Source: Aricia agestis
Taxonomy: Eukaryota; Arthropoda; Insecta; Lepidoptera; Lycaenidae
DNA length: 64,000 nt
Direction: 5' to 3'
NCBI RefSeq assembly: GCF_905147365.1
Contig: NC_056412.1
Coordinates: 15,244,001-15,308,000, forward strand
Below are positions 55,688-64,000 of the stretch, piece after piece. Made by a program: the position numbers and the translations under genes. Each line of letters starts with the position of its first letter. Position 1 is the first letter of the stretch. The notes under the pieces are model-generated. The model saw only the letters and a list, made by a program, of their open reading frames with translations, was not told where the DNA came from and did no database searches.

Positions 55688-55875
55688 AGCCCGGCCGCAC
55701 ATTATCCTAAATTTCTGATCAGAAAAATTCGGACTCCCGCCGGAACGCACTCTGTTCATACATTTTGTTGTCGACCCCGCACACTATCAGAATTTCTTAC
55801 GTTTCAAAATGTATGAGCAGGGCGGGGCGTCCGAATTTTTCTGATCAGAAATTCGGATAATGTGCGGCCGGGCTT
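55688..55875. mobile_element. GC-ended MITE with ~45-bp TIRs
   Basis: AGCCCGGCCGCACATTATCC and TTTCTGATCAGAAAAATTCG at the left are complemented at 55835-55875 (GATAATGTGCGGCCGGGCTT). Interior GTTCATACATTTTGTTG also pairs with CAAAATGTATGAGC. Confidence 0.85.
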
Positions 55876-56832
55876 AAGCGTAAAGAGGCAACAGCAAGAC
55901 AAACATTTAGACAGACACTCTTTCGCATTAATTATATCTCTATAATGAACTATAGGTGGTCCATACCATCCATTAAATCTACCTGAATAAGACCTTACAT
56001 TAACCACAATACATTTGAAAAGAAATTACTTTGAAACTAAATGGCCATAATAAAATATATCTATCACGGGGAGGTCATCTATAATGGCCCATCAAAACTT
56101 TATGATTCAGAAGCCTACAGCCTTAGATAAGCCGATACAAATCTTACACTATTTTTACAACTTTTAATATGAGATAAGGATTATTTGAAAAGATAGAAAA
56201 AATAAATTGCAATCTTCGTAGCTCGGCGTAGAGGGTGCTACGATAATCCGTAGCACTGCTACGAAGTGCTACGGAGCGATCAGGGATATGATTGAGTACT
56301 CAGTATATTTTTTTCTAGTAGTTATCATACTCTGTATAATATTATTATATTCGATAATATAAGTTGAGGTGTTACTTCTCGTTGTGACTTGTGAGTTGTG
56401 ACGTCATAATTGCTAAAAAAATTACGGCAAAAAAAATATTTTAGCGCCAACGTAAAGTCTAGGCGTGTATTTTATGTAGTAATATTAATCGAACGTCTTA
56501 TTACATCCTTTTATCTGTTTATATAAAAAAATGTATGATATATCAACACAGGATAAGCTAACCCAGATTGGTTCAATTTTTCATTCCATCATAAGAATGC
56601 ATTTTAGTCTTTAGGTGATGATGATGATGCTGTAGGGGTAGTAAGGGGGGCGGGGGGTACGTCCAGCCGTGATTGATCACTTCATCTCGCCGGTTTCCTC
56701 GAGTTTTTCCTTTAAACTGTGTTCCGGCTAAAGTAATATTTAAAGGAGATTTAACGACCGCTCGTTCCGAGATCATCATCATCAGCTCTCGACTCGTTAT
56801 TCATTTGCATACAGAAATTTAAAACAAAAATT
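55876..56832. other. gene-free stretch
   Basis: AT-rich with a small block of CTACGnAGTGCTACGG repeats (56215-56275) and a C-rich patch near 56640-56670; no exon. Confidence 0.4.
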
Positions 56833-57861
56833 AGACCTATTTATGCAAAACAGAACCAACTGTGTTGAAAAAATTGCATTTTCTCAGAACTGTCATTGTA
56901 GACCTGGATCCCAGAAGGATAAGACATAACTTACTCTCTGATGGATGAAACCATAGGTTATTAGTAGTGCCTCGTGTACTTATAATACCTGCGAATTTGT
57001 GTAGCTCTAAGTGTGACACCTGGTCAGGTACCAGGAATCAAAGTGGGCCAAAAATTAGTCTTACTTTACTTATTTTCAAATGGCTAATATTTATATCATA
57101 TAATTTGTAGATTATTGTTCTGAACTAGTATCATGTAGTGTAAGACACTTTTCAATGACCAAAACTATTGCCAGACGTTTTAAAAATAACTTTGTTGCTA
57201 TTTTTTTTCAAAGGCATTATTTTTATTTTATAAATTAATATAATACCTTAGAAAACAATACGATATTGCAAGAATTTATTTTCTAGTAGCTGTTGCCCGC
57301 GACTTTGTCCGTGTCAGCATACTGCATAGTATAATAACAAAGATGGACAATTTTCCCCTCTTTCCTTACCCAAAGGGTAAAAACGGGACCCGATAACAAA
57401 GATATTTCAGCCTGTCCGTCTGTCTGTCTGTCTGTCTGTCCATATCCAGACTGTACCTCCCCTTTCTAACGTGTAGTGAATATTATTAAAGTATGGATAC
57501 AATTGAGTATTTTTTGGTCATGTACCTAGTCAAGTGGCTATCTGTTAGACCCAGATCCCAGAGCGATAAGACAACTTACTATCACAATATAGATGAAACC
57601 TTAGGTTCTCAGTAGTTCCTTATGTACTTAGAATACCTTCGAATTTGTGAAGCTCTATATGGAGCTATTCTCACTCTCACTCACTCACTCATAATGTGTA
57701 AAAATGTCTGTCTATCTGTAACCTCTTCACGCACAATCCGCTTAAGCAATTTTGCTGATATTTGGTAAGGAATTACTTTACTTTTTAGGAAATATGATAC
57801 TTTTATCCCGAAATTTTGCGAAATGAAGTGGCGGGTGTTATCTCTCAATTAAGAGGGCGAC
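56833..57861. repeat. left outer arm of a 4.4-kb nested inverted repeat
   Basis: Pairs with 60426-61198. Starts GACCTATTTATGCAAAACAG and ends AATTAAGAGGGCGAC. It holds two diverged direct copies of a ~110-bp unit (AGACCTGGATCCCAGAAGGA at 56900 and AGACCCAGATCCCAGAGCGA at 57548) and, only in this arm, an extra insert of roughly 200 bp (about 57130-57345) including an ACTAGCTGTTGCCC-type fragment. Confidence 0.9.
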
Positions 57862-58685
57862 CCAATCACGACACTGCCTGTTTCAGTCATCATCCTTGTC
57901 GTCATCAGCTAAGGTAACACCGCGTTAAAGTAAAAAACCGTGTTGGATACGTTTTAGATTGCTTGTTTTGTATTGCGGTCGGGCCGGTCTCTCATAGTAA
58001 ACAAGCAATGGAACAGCAAAAAATGGAAAGGGCGTAAGTGACAAAATGGTTTTTGTCGCGTTATTAAAAAAACTATAAATACATTTCATATAAGCTATGG
58101 GCAAATTAAAGTGTATGCTTAAACCAATATATGTAAAAATTTTGGAAGCTTAAATCACTCTCCTCTGTTGGCAAAATAGGAATTCCTTTTTTTACAGAGG
58201 CATTTTTGATTGATTATTCTGTGTTATAAAAGTTGACCAATCGTGTTATGCTATGGGTAATTCAAAAGTAAAGTAGGGAAGTCTTTGAATTACCCATAGC
58301 ATAACACGATTGGTCAACTTTTATAACACAATAATCAATCAAAAAGGCCTCTGTAAAAAAAGGAATTCCTATTTTGCCAACAGAGGAGAGTGATTTAAGC
58401 TTCCAAAATTTTTACATATATTGGTTTAAGCATACACTTTAATTTGCCTATAGCTTATATGAAATGTATTTATAGTTTTTTAATAACGCGACAAAAACCA
58501 TTTTGTCACTTACGCCCTTTCCATTTTTTGCTGTTCCATTGCTTGTTTACTATGAGAGACCGGCCCGACCGCAATACAAAACAAGCAATCTAAAACGTAT
58601 CCAACACGGTTTTTTACTTTAACGCGGTGTTACCTTAGCTGATGACGACAAGGATGATGACTGAAACAGGCAGTGTCGTGATTGG
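57862..58685. repeat. inner foldback, 405-bp arms with 17-bp spacer
   Basis: Left arm 57862-58266 and right arm 58284-58685 are almost perfect complements around AGTAAAGTAGGGAAGTC. The ends read CCAATCACGACACTGCCTGT. No open frame of note. Such a large near-perfect palindrome would be unstable in cloning and is a challenge for assembly. Confidence 0.95.
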
Positions 58686-59180
58686 GTCGTGATTGGATGA
58701 ACGATGAAAATTATAATGATTTTGTTGATGATTATTATGAATAAATAACAGACAAATACTTGCAGTTAATTATTATAATCATAGTAAAATATATTCTTTT
58801 ATCTGATATCTTTTCTACAAAAAATAAAATAAAATAAAATGCCTTATAAAACGAAATAGCTCCAAATAGCTTTACTTTTATATAGCTTAGCTATAGCTTC
58901 GATCTGAGCAAAAACCCGATATCTTAAAATTTTCTCGATAGAAAAAAATCACAAAGATCCATGTAATTTTCACGAATTTTTATTGCCATATTAATGCACT
59001 GTGCATTGAATTGGGTTTTTGAATTTTTTTTTTTTTGTGATAAATGGAAAGATCATATATAAGTTTTATAACAAAACTATTTTTTTTTTTGCAATAATTA
59101 AAAAGTTATTTCAAAATAAAAATTAAATTTTAAATTCAGTACCGAAGATCCGCCGACAGCTCCCGAATAAACCCGAGCGC

Positions 59181-59248
59181 GTGTGACGTCACAATGTTAG
59201 TTTTTGCTCATTGTAGCATACAGAGATATAATAATTAGTACAGTGTTT
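59181..59248 (+). promoter_or_regulatory. subterminal repeat promoter of the THAP unit
   Basis: A CRE-type palindrome TGACGTCA (59184-59191) followed by CAATGTTAG and, 48 nt later, TACAGTGTTT (59239-59248), an initiator-like element 48 nt before the THAP start codon. The same order (TGACGTCA, AATGTTA, TACAGTGTTT) occurs in mirror image at 60034-59992 before the SWIM-type gene. Confidence 0.55.
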
Positions 59249-59295
59249 TGAGTTTTTATCTAGTAAATTCTGTTGGCATTGTTAAATAATCAAAA

Positions 59296-59484
59296 ATGTC
59301 AAAACTCAAAAGTTATCGCTCTTGTTTTGTACCATTATGTACAAATACTACAAAAACAACTCCTGAAAAAATGTTTTTAAATGTTCCACAAGACGAAAAA
59401 CGTCGAAAGAAATGGTTTCAAGCAGTGCACCGAGATTATTCAAAAACAAAATCAAATTTTTTTTGTTGTGAAGATCATTTCGAT
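59296..59484 (+). pseudogene. THAP zinc-finger gene, first exon only (transposon-derived)
   Basis: 63 codons from ATG to a good donor (GAT|GTAAGT). The residues form the N-terminal part of a THAP domain: C10 and C15 (CFVPLC), a Lys/Arg-rich KRRKKWFQAV helix with the conserved Trp, and CCEDHF giving the last C and H of the C2CH zinc site. THAP domains bind transposon ends or promoter DNA in P-element-like and other transposases and their domesticated descendants (family knowledge). The exon should be followed by one with the conserved 'AVPTIF'-like end of the domain, but the DNA just downstream holds the antisense end of another gene, so the rest is missing. I read it as the surviving 5' end after an internal deletion. 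Confidence 0.75.
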
Positions 59485-59524
59485 GTAAGTATTCATAATA
59501 ATATTACTTAATAATATTATTACA

Positions 59525-59911
59525 TAATATTATAACTTTTCTTAATTTTTCATTGATAGTTAGAGTAACTGAGTAAGCTTTACTCCGAACTCGGTGTTCT
59601 GGACACACACGTCCTTTTAAAACACAAATACCATTCTTACGATTAAGTTGAACATAACCTATAGCTTTATCACCGTAACTCTCACGTGATGCTCTACAAT
59701 TAATGAAATAATTATTAATTATATTTAATAGAGAATAAATACTTATTTTCATTTAGAATAGTATTTTTTAACAGACTTACCTTGATGCCTTAGCACCTCG
59801 AACTTCAGCAGAATTAAACCGAACGTCATTTTTTAAAAAATTAGTGATCATAAATATATCAACATCAGGAATATTATCCGATTTTACTTTTATAAATCCT
59901 TTATCACACAT
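59525..59911 (-). pseudogene. SWIM/YqaJ-type protein gene, first two exons only (transposon-derived)
   Basis: Exon 59911-59781 starts with ATG (MCDKGFIKVKSDNIPDVDIF) and ends at a GTAAGT donor; exon 59693-59525 follows a TAG acceptor in phase and encodes RESYGDKAIGYVQLNRKNGI and PEHRVRSKAYSVTLTINE. This is the conserved N-terminal part of a family abundant in aphids, Hydra and some insects whose members continue into a SWIM zinc finger (CxCx..GGCKH) and a YqaJ-like exonuclease domain (recognised from family memory). Here the frame ends after KVI with a few random residues, before the SWIM finger. The neighbour is the THAP exon in convergent orientation, implying deletion of both 3' halves. 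Confidence 0.65.
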
Positions 59912-59991
59912 AGTTAGTCGAAATAAACTTTTCAAATCGTTTTTCACTAATAAATTTGAGATATTTTTATCAAGTCAAAGATAATAGCCAT

Positions 59992-60034
59992 AAACACTGT
60001 ACTATCATGAAATTGCTTTAACATTATGACGTCA
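59992..60034 (-). promoter_or_regulatory. subterminal repeat promoter of the SWIM-type unit
   Basis: On the minus strand: TGACGTCA (60034-60027), then AATGTTAAAG, then TACAGTGTTT (60001-59992), about 80 nt before the start codon at 59911. Mirror counterpart of 59181-59248. Confidence 0.55.
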
Positions 60035-60342
60035 CAAGTATGGCGACCAATCATGGCGCGTTTACAGTCACGTGATTTTTATTTGAATTTTATCAATTTT
60101 TAATTGTTTATAATTAATTAAAAAAAATTTTTTTTCAAGTTTTTTGCATTAAAAATCAATATAATTAATAATAAAGTTTTAAAATACATAAAAAAAATCA
60201 ATACTTTTTTTTTTTGAAAATCCCAATTAAGTTAATATTTTAACACATTGTATAAAAATCTATCATTGAGAGATCGACCTAGCGGATTTTTAAAATGTTG
60301 TATATTTATCGAGTTATTGAGAAAAAACTAATTTGGCGATGA

Positions 60343-60425
60343 ATCCGCGTCGTCCTTTTTTACCTGGCATATGAAAGACGGGCGTGAGTGTGAAGAGAGA
60401 AGGATGATGTTTGATTTTTGGGTTA
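60343..60425. repeat. repeat end shared with 12417-12520
   Basis: CCTGGCATATGAAAGACGGG...GAAGGATGATGTTTGATTTT is the reverse complement of the fragment at 12417-12520. Marks a transposon end just inside the right outer arm. Confidence 0.65.
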
Positions 60426-61198
60426 GTCGCCCTCTTAATTGAGAGATAACACCCGCCACTTCATTTCGCAAAATTTCGGGATAAAAGTATCATATTTCCT
60501 AAAAAGTAAAGTATTTCCTTACCAAATATCAGCAAAATTGCTTAAGCGGATTGTGCGTGAAGAGGTTACAGACAGACAGACATTTTTACACATTATGAGT
60601 GAGTGAGTGAGAGTGAGAATAGCTCCATATAGAGCTTCACAAATTCGAAGGTATTCTAAGTACATAAGGAACTACTGAGAACCTAAGGTTTCATCTATAT
60701 TGTGATAGTAAGTTGTCTTATCGCTCTGGGATCTGGGTCTAACAGATAGCCACTTGACTAGGTATATGACCAAAAAATACTCAATTGTATCCATACTTTA
60801 ATAATATTCACTACACGTTAGAAAGGGGAGGTACAGTCTGGATATGGACAGACAGACAGACGGACAGGCTGAAATATCTTTGTTATCGGGTCCCGTTTTT
60901 ATCTATCTCTCTATCTACTAGTATCATACTAGTTCAGAACAATAATCTACAAATTATATATAAATATTAGCCATTTGAAAATAAGTAAAGTAAGACTCAT
61001 TTTTGGTCCACTTTGATTCCTGGTACCTGACCAGGTGTCACACTTAGAGCTACACAAATTCGCAGGTATTCTAAGTACACGAGGCACTACTAATAACCAA
61101 TGGTTTCATCCATCAGAGAGTAAGTTATGTCTTATCCTTCTGGGATCCAGGTCTATTGTGTGTGTCATTGGGTTGGTTCTGTTTTGCATGAATAGGTC
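60426..61198. repeat. right outer arm of the 4.4-kb nested inverted repeat
   Basis: Complement of 56833-57861 without the extra insert of the left arm. Begins GTCGCCCTCTTAATTGAGAG and ends ACAGAACC...ATAGGTC. A few microsatellite differences (GACA, GAGT) separate the arms. Confidence 0.9.
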
Positions 61199-61389
61199 AA
61201 ATTATATTTGATACCCAAAACGTACTGCCTTTGTAAAGATATTAATAAATACGAGATGGTCAAACATAATATTCATAAATGATCGATTTGGGGTTTCGGG
61301 AGAGCTAAAATGATCTGGCTAGGTCTTATTTCTGGAAAATTTCCAACACAAGCCCTTTAACGTAGATAATTAAATATTATTAAAAATAA

Positions 61390-61580
61390 AAATAAAATAA
61401 ATAAATAAAAATAAAATAAATAAAAATTGTTTTATTTCTGAATAAATTTGAACCAAACGTTCTCAGAAAGTCTACATGGTGCCTACCACCGGTTCGGCAA
61501 CTAACCCCGGCGAGAAGAACCGGCGTAAGAAACTCGCACGGGGCCACCTTTTACAAAAAAAGTGGAAAATAACAATAATA
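61390..61580 (-). mobile_element. 3' end of a non-LTR retrotransposon
   Basis: On the minus strand: GTGGCCCCGTGCGAGTTTCT, GCCGGTTCTTCTCGCCGGGG, CCGAACCGGTGGTAGGCACC, then an AAATAAAAC signal and a TTTTA/AAATA-type tail (61390-61430 as read on plus). Common 3' end of arthropod LINEs; coding part absent. Confidence 0.6.
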
Positions 61581-62239
61581 GCTTAAGCTAATTTACACTA
61601 CGTATGTAAAAAGTGGTAAATTTTAAATATAAAAGCGGCTGATGGTTTGTCAACTTATTACAATACATTGTAAGTCATATTATAATAATGTAGAAGTAGC
61701 CTTGCAAGCAGCCATCCTACTCCCAAGGTGTGCCATCGTTTATGAAATCATTGACCTTGTAATATGGCTTTGGCACACAATTAATGCTCTTTGACTGATT
61801 ATTAGTAGTACACAAAAAACGTATTTAAATATTGTAATTAGTATCACCAAAAATAGCAAAGAATTGCGACTTAAAGAGAAAAAGGTGGGAGGTATTTACT
61901 CAGCAGTGAAACAGGAAACTAAAAATAATAATAAAAAGATTTTGTATAACATTTTGGTATTAAACTCTCATTTATTTAGTATCTAGCTTATTTGGTAACA
62001 AACCATCATTTATTTATTCTCACAAGATCATAAATACACTACAACAGTAATATGTCTAAACGTCGCAAGTCCAAATGAGCGCAAACAATTATATATGAGA
62101 CTCCAGAGACTGTTTGTCGACAAACATGAGGGGATGAAACTCTTAAACACTACATGTTTGTGTATCTAGATGTTTGCTTACTCTTAGGTAGATTTTCAGA
62201 GAGAGCGACAACAGTACGCGTATGTCGCTCATAATATTA
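61581..62239. other. gene-free stretch
   Basis: AT-rich; no exon, RNA gene or repeat end recognised. Confidence 0.4.
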
Positions 62240-62604
62240 ACTCCCACACCGGTTTCGGTGACAGTGGCCGGCTTCATTGAAACTAGGCCAGTTACGCAGG
62301 AGTAATTTTATAGTGCCCAAGTGTGTGCGCAGTACACAAGAGCACTCTCTATTACTTTTACTCTCCAACTCTTAACTTATAACCCAGTGGGACGGACGAC
62401 CTTCACGACTGGCGAGAGATCAGGCGCAGGACCGTCTTTTAACGTGCCCCTCCGACGCATAGATCATCTTATTTGTCAGAAAAACAGGAGAACAGCCTGC
62501 ATTGTCCTAACCGAACTTGGAAATAACATGTTTCCAACACGGTAATCGAACCCATGACCTCCGAGTCAAGAGCCACGCTCTAAACCACTGGACCAGGAGG
62601 CGTT
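62240..62604 (-). mobile_element. tRNA-derived SINE (copy 3, diverged)
   Basis: Reverse copy of the SINE at 31193 and 47800: starts at 62604 with AACGCCTCCTGGTCCAGTGG, has the B box GGTTCGATTACC, and ends CACCGAAACCGGTGTGGGAG at 62240. More substitutions than the other copies, so older. Confidence 0.85.
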
Positions 62605-62910
62605 TGTGAACGAACCAAGCGACTCCGTTCGATTGGTTAAATGTTTAAGTACTACGAATAATAAAAGTTTGATTTTGGTTTTTCATACACAGAAAAAAAC
62701 GTTGGACCATTTTTTGATAAAAGTATCTATGTATTACTACAGAAACGTTTCTTTAGCATTTATTATTCGTAGCTTAACTCACTCGCAATTGATTCGATCA
62801 CTAGTTAGGTTGGTTTTTCAATCAACCATAATATTACGAAAAAAGTGCTGGTTTGGTTTACAATCGAGCGAGCGACCTTTAACGTTTAAACCACAAAATC
62901 GATTTATTAA

Positions 62911-63050
62911 GGGCCTGTTTCACCACTTTCTAATAAAGTGCCGAATAGGCTATTCACAATTTTTTTGACAGATTCTCCATACTCTTATCAAGTCAAGTTA
63001 TGTGGTGGATAGTCTATTCGCAACTTATCAGAAAGTAGTGAAACAGGACC
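62911..63050. mobile_element. piggyBac-like MITE with TTAA target duplication
   Basis: TIRs GGGCCTGTTTCACCACTTTC and the complement of GAAAGTAGTGAAACAGGACC, flanked by TTAA at 62907-62910 and 63051-63054. 140 bp, non-coding. TTAA target and GGG/CCC ends are the piggyBac hallmark. Confidence 0.8.
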
Positions 63051-63054
63051 TTAA

Positions 63055-64000
63055 TCTTGTTGTTTAAACATTTGATCCCGGAAAAATATACGAGTAGTAG
63101 CACGTTATATACGAGTTTTGGTGACACGAACTCATCACGAACATCTGATGTCGTAAGCTTGCTTATCTATCTCTGTCTGTTTGTTACAGGTTCAAATAGC
63201 TAAAAGTAATTTAAATCAATTTGAAACTACAATTTAAGTCCTGAGAAAGGATATACGATAGTTTTTCCCGCATTTCCCGTGCGAAATACGAGCTTCGGCG
63301 CACCGAAGTTGCAACATCAAGTATTTAAAATAAATACATTATTTAAAACTAAATACACGTGAACTGCGCTCCGCACAAACTTTCCAAATAAATTACCTCT
63401 GCAAAGTAGCTTGAACTTTTGTATGCAGTGCTTTTTAAAATAATAAACAACAAAGTGGCTATAAATATTGCCGCGGGCCAGGGCTGCCAACTTTGACATT
63501 TCTGATATGGTAATATGAAAATAGTGTGTTCAATGTGTTATTGACATAATTAGACAATAATAGTATTTCTCACAATCTTCACATTTTGTCGTACACTTTG
63601 CGGAAAAACTATCATGCCTATTGATTTATGCTTTAATACTGTAATTTTTTTTATTTGTAGATGTGTTATTATCAGTCAGACATGGTGTGACGACGCGAGC
63701 CCTCATAAAGCTCGGCTTTTAGCTAGTTTACTTAAGGATCATATTATTTTGTCTGATTAAAGTGGAAAATAAATATGTTAATAATTTTTTTCTTACTTTT
63801 TTCATAATAAAAAATCTGAGGTTTAATGTCTGAAATCTATAACTTTTTTAAATTAAATATTTTTTATAGTTGATACGGACATTTAAATTTTAATGTATTT
63901 ACTATTATAAAATATAAATTCATTTTAATTGAACATGGTCTCATTGTCCACATAGTAATAATACAGCCGCTACATACAGTATGAAAAATGTTGCTAAATT
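63055..64000. other. gene-free right edge
   Basis: AT-rich DNA. A GC-richer GGTGTGACGACGCGAGCCCT segment near 63685 may be a repeat end. No exon was found. Confidence 0.4.

Noticed and set aside
57862..58685. Assembly artefact as the only explanation of the inner palindrome
   Set aside because: Possible, but the arms differ by several substitutions and a length change and have a unique 17-bp spacer, so I keep it as a real repeat pending long reads.
59296..59484. Functional host THAP transcription factor
   Set aside because: Only the first half of the domain is present, inside a transposon-like structure, and the following DNA is antisense to another gene.
62606..62968. 120-residue plus-strand frame
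   Set aside because: It runs through AT-rich DNA into the piggyBac-like MITE at 62911. Composition and lack of splice or domain evidence argue against a gene.

Overview
This window is nuclear DNA of a moth or butterfly (Lepidoptera), judged from intron-rich animal genes with GT..AG splice sites, tRNA-derived SINEs, and dozens of copies of AT-rich repeats beginning with the 'ACTAGCTGTTGCCCGCGACT' motif that is ubiquitous in lepidopteran genomes. Most coding sequence lies in short exons, so the genes below were rebuilt by joining exons whose splice sites and reading phases agree.

Layout. 0.9-1.9 kb: a 335-codon remnant of a plus-strand RNA-virus superfamily 1 helicase (minus strand), between inverted copies of a dispersed motif. 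2.8-6.9 kb: complete seven-exon ARV1 gene (plus strand). 9.1-9.6 kb: small two-exon type I membrane protein with one EGF-like module. 10.8-15.8 kb and 22.8-27.4 kb: two four-exon genes for secreted His/Lys/Gly-rich proteins (DUF4779-like, probably cuticle or extracellular matrix), both with TATA plus initiator promoters. Between them are an unrecognised three-exon gene end (20.0-21.1 kb), a weak two-exon candidate (17.6-18.7 kb) and a degraded chemoreceptor-like piece (22.2-22.7 kb). 33.2-47.7 kb: twelve exons of a TMTC-type protein O-mannosyltransferase (minus strand, 5' exons outside the window), one exon of which is tandemly duplicated; its introns carry two LINEs and many MITEs. 48-64 kb: no recognisable host gene, apparently the long 5' intron of TMTC or intergenic DNA, packed with transposons. 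It includes a 4.4-kb nested inverted-repeat structure (56.8-61.2 kb) carrying the 5' ends of a THAP zinc-finger gene and of a SWIM/YqaJ-type gene facing each other.

The host genes do not form one pathway. ARV1 (ER lipid and GPI homeostasis) and TMTC (ER O-mannosylation) are both ER membrane proteins, but there is no sign that they are linked. The two His/Lys-rich secreted genes look like local paralogs. The most unusual content is mobile: the composite foldback element with gene-bearing subterminal inverted repeats, four copies of a ~255-bp foldback mariner-like MITE, hAT-like and piggyBac-like MITEs with visible target-site duplications, and a scattered set of short perfect hairpins that look like foldback (template-switch) events.
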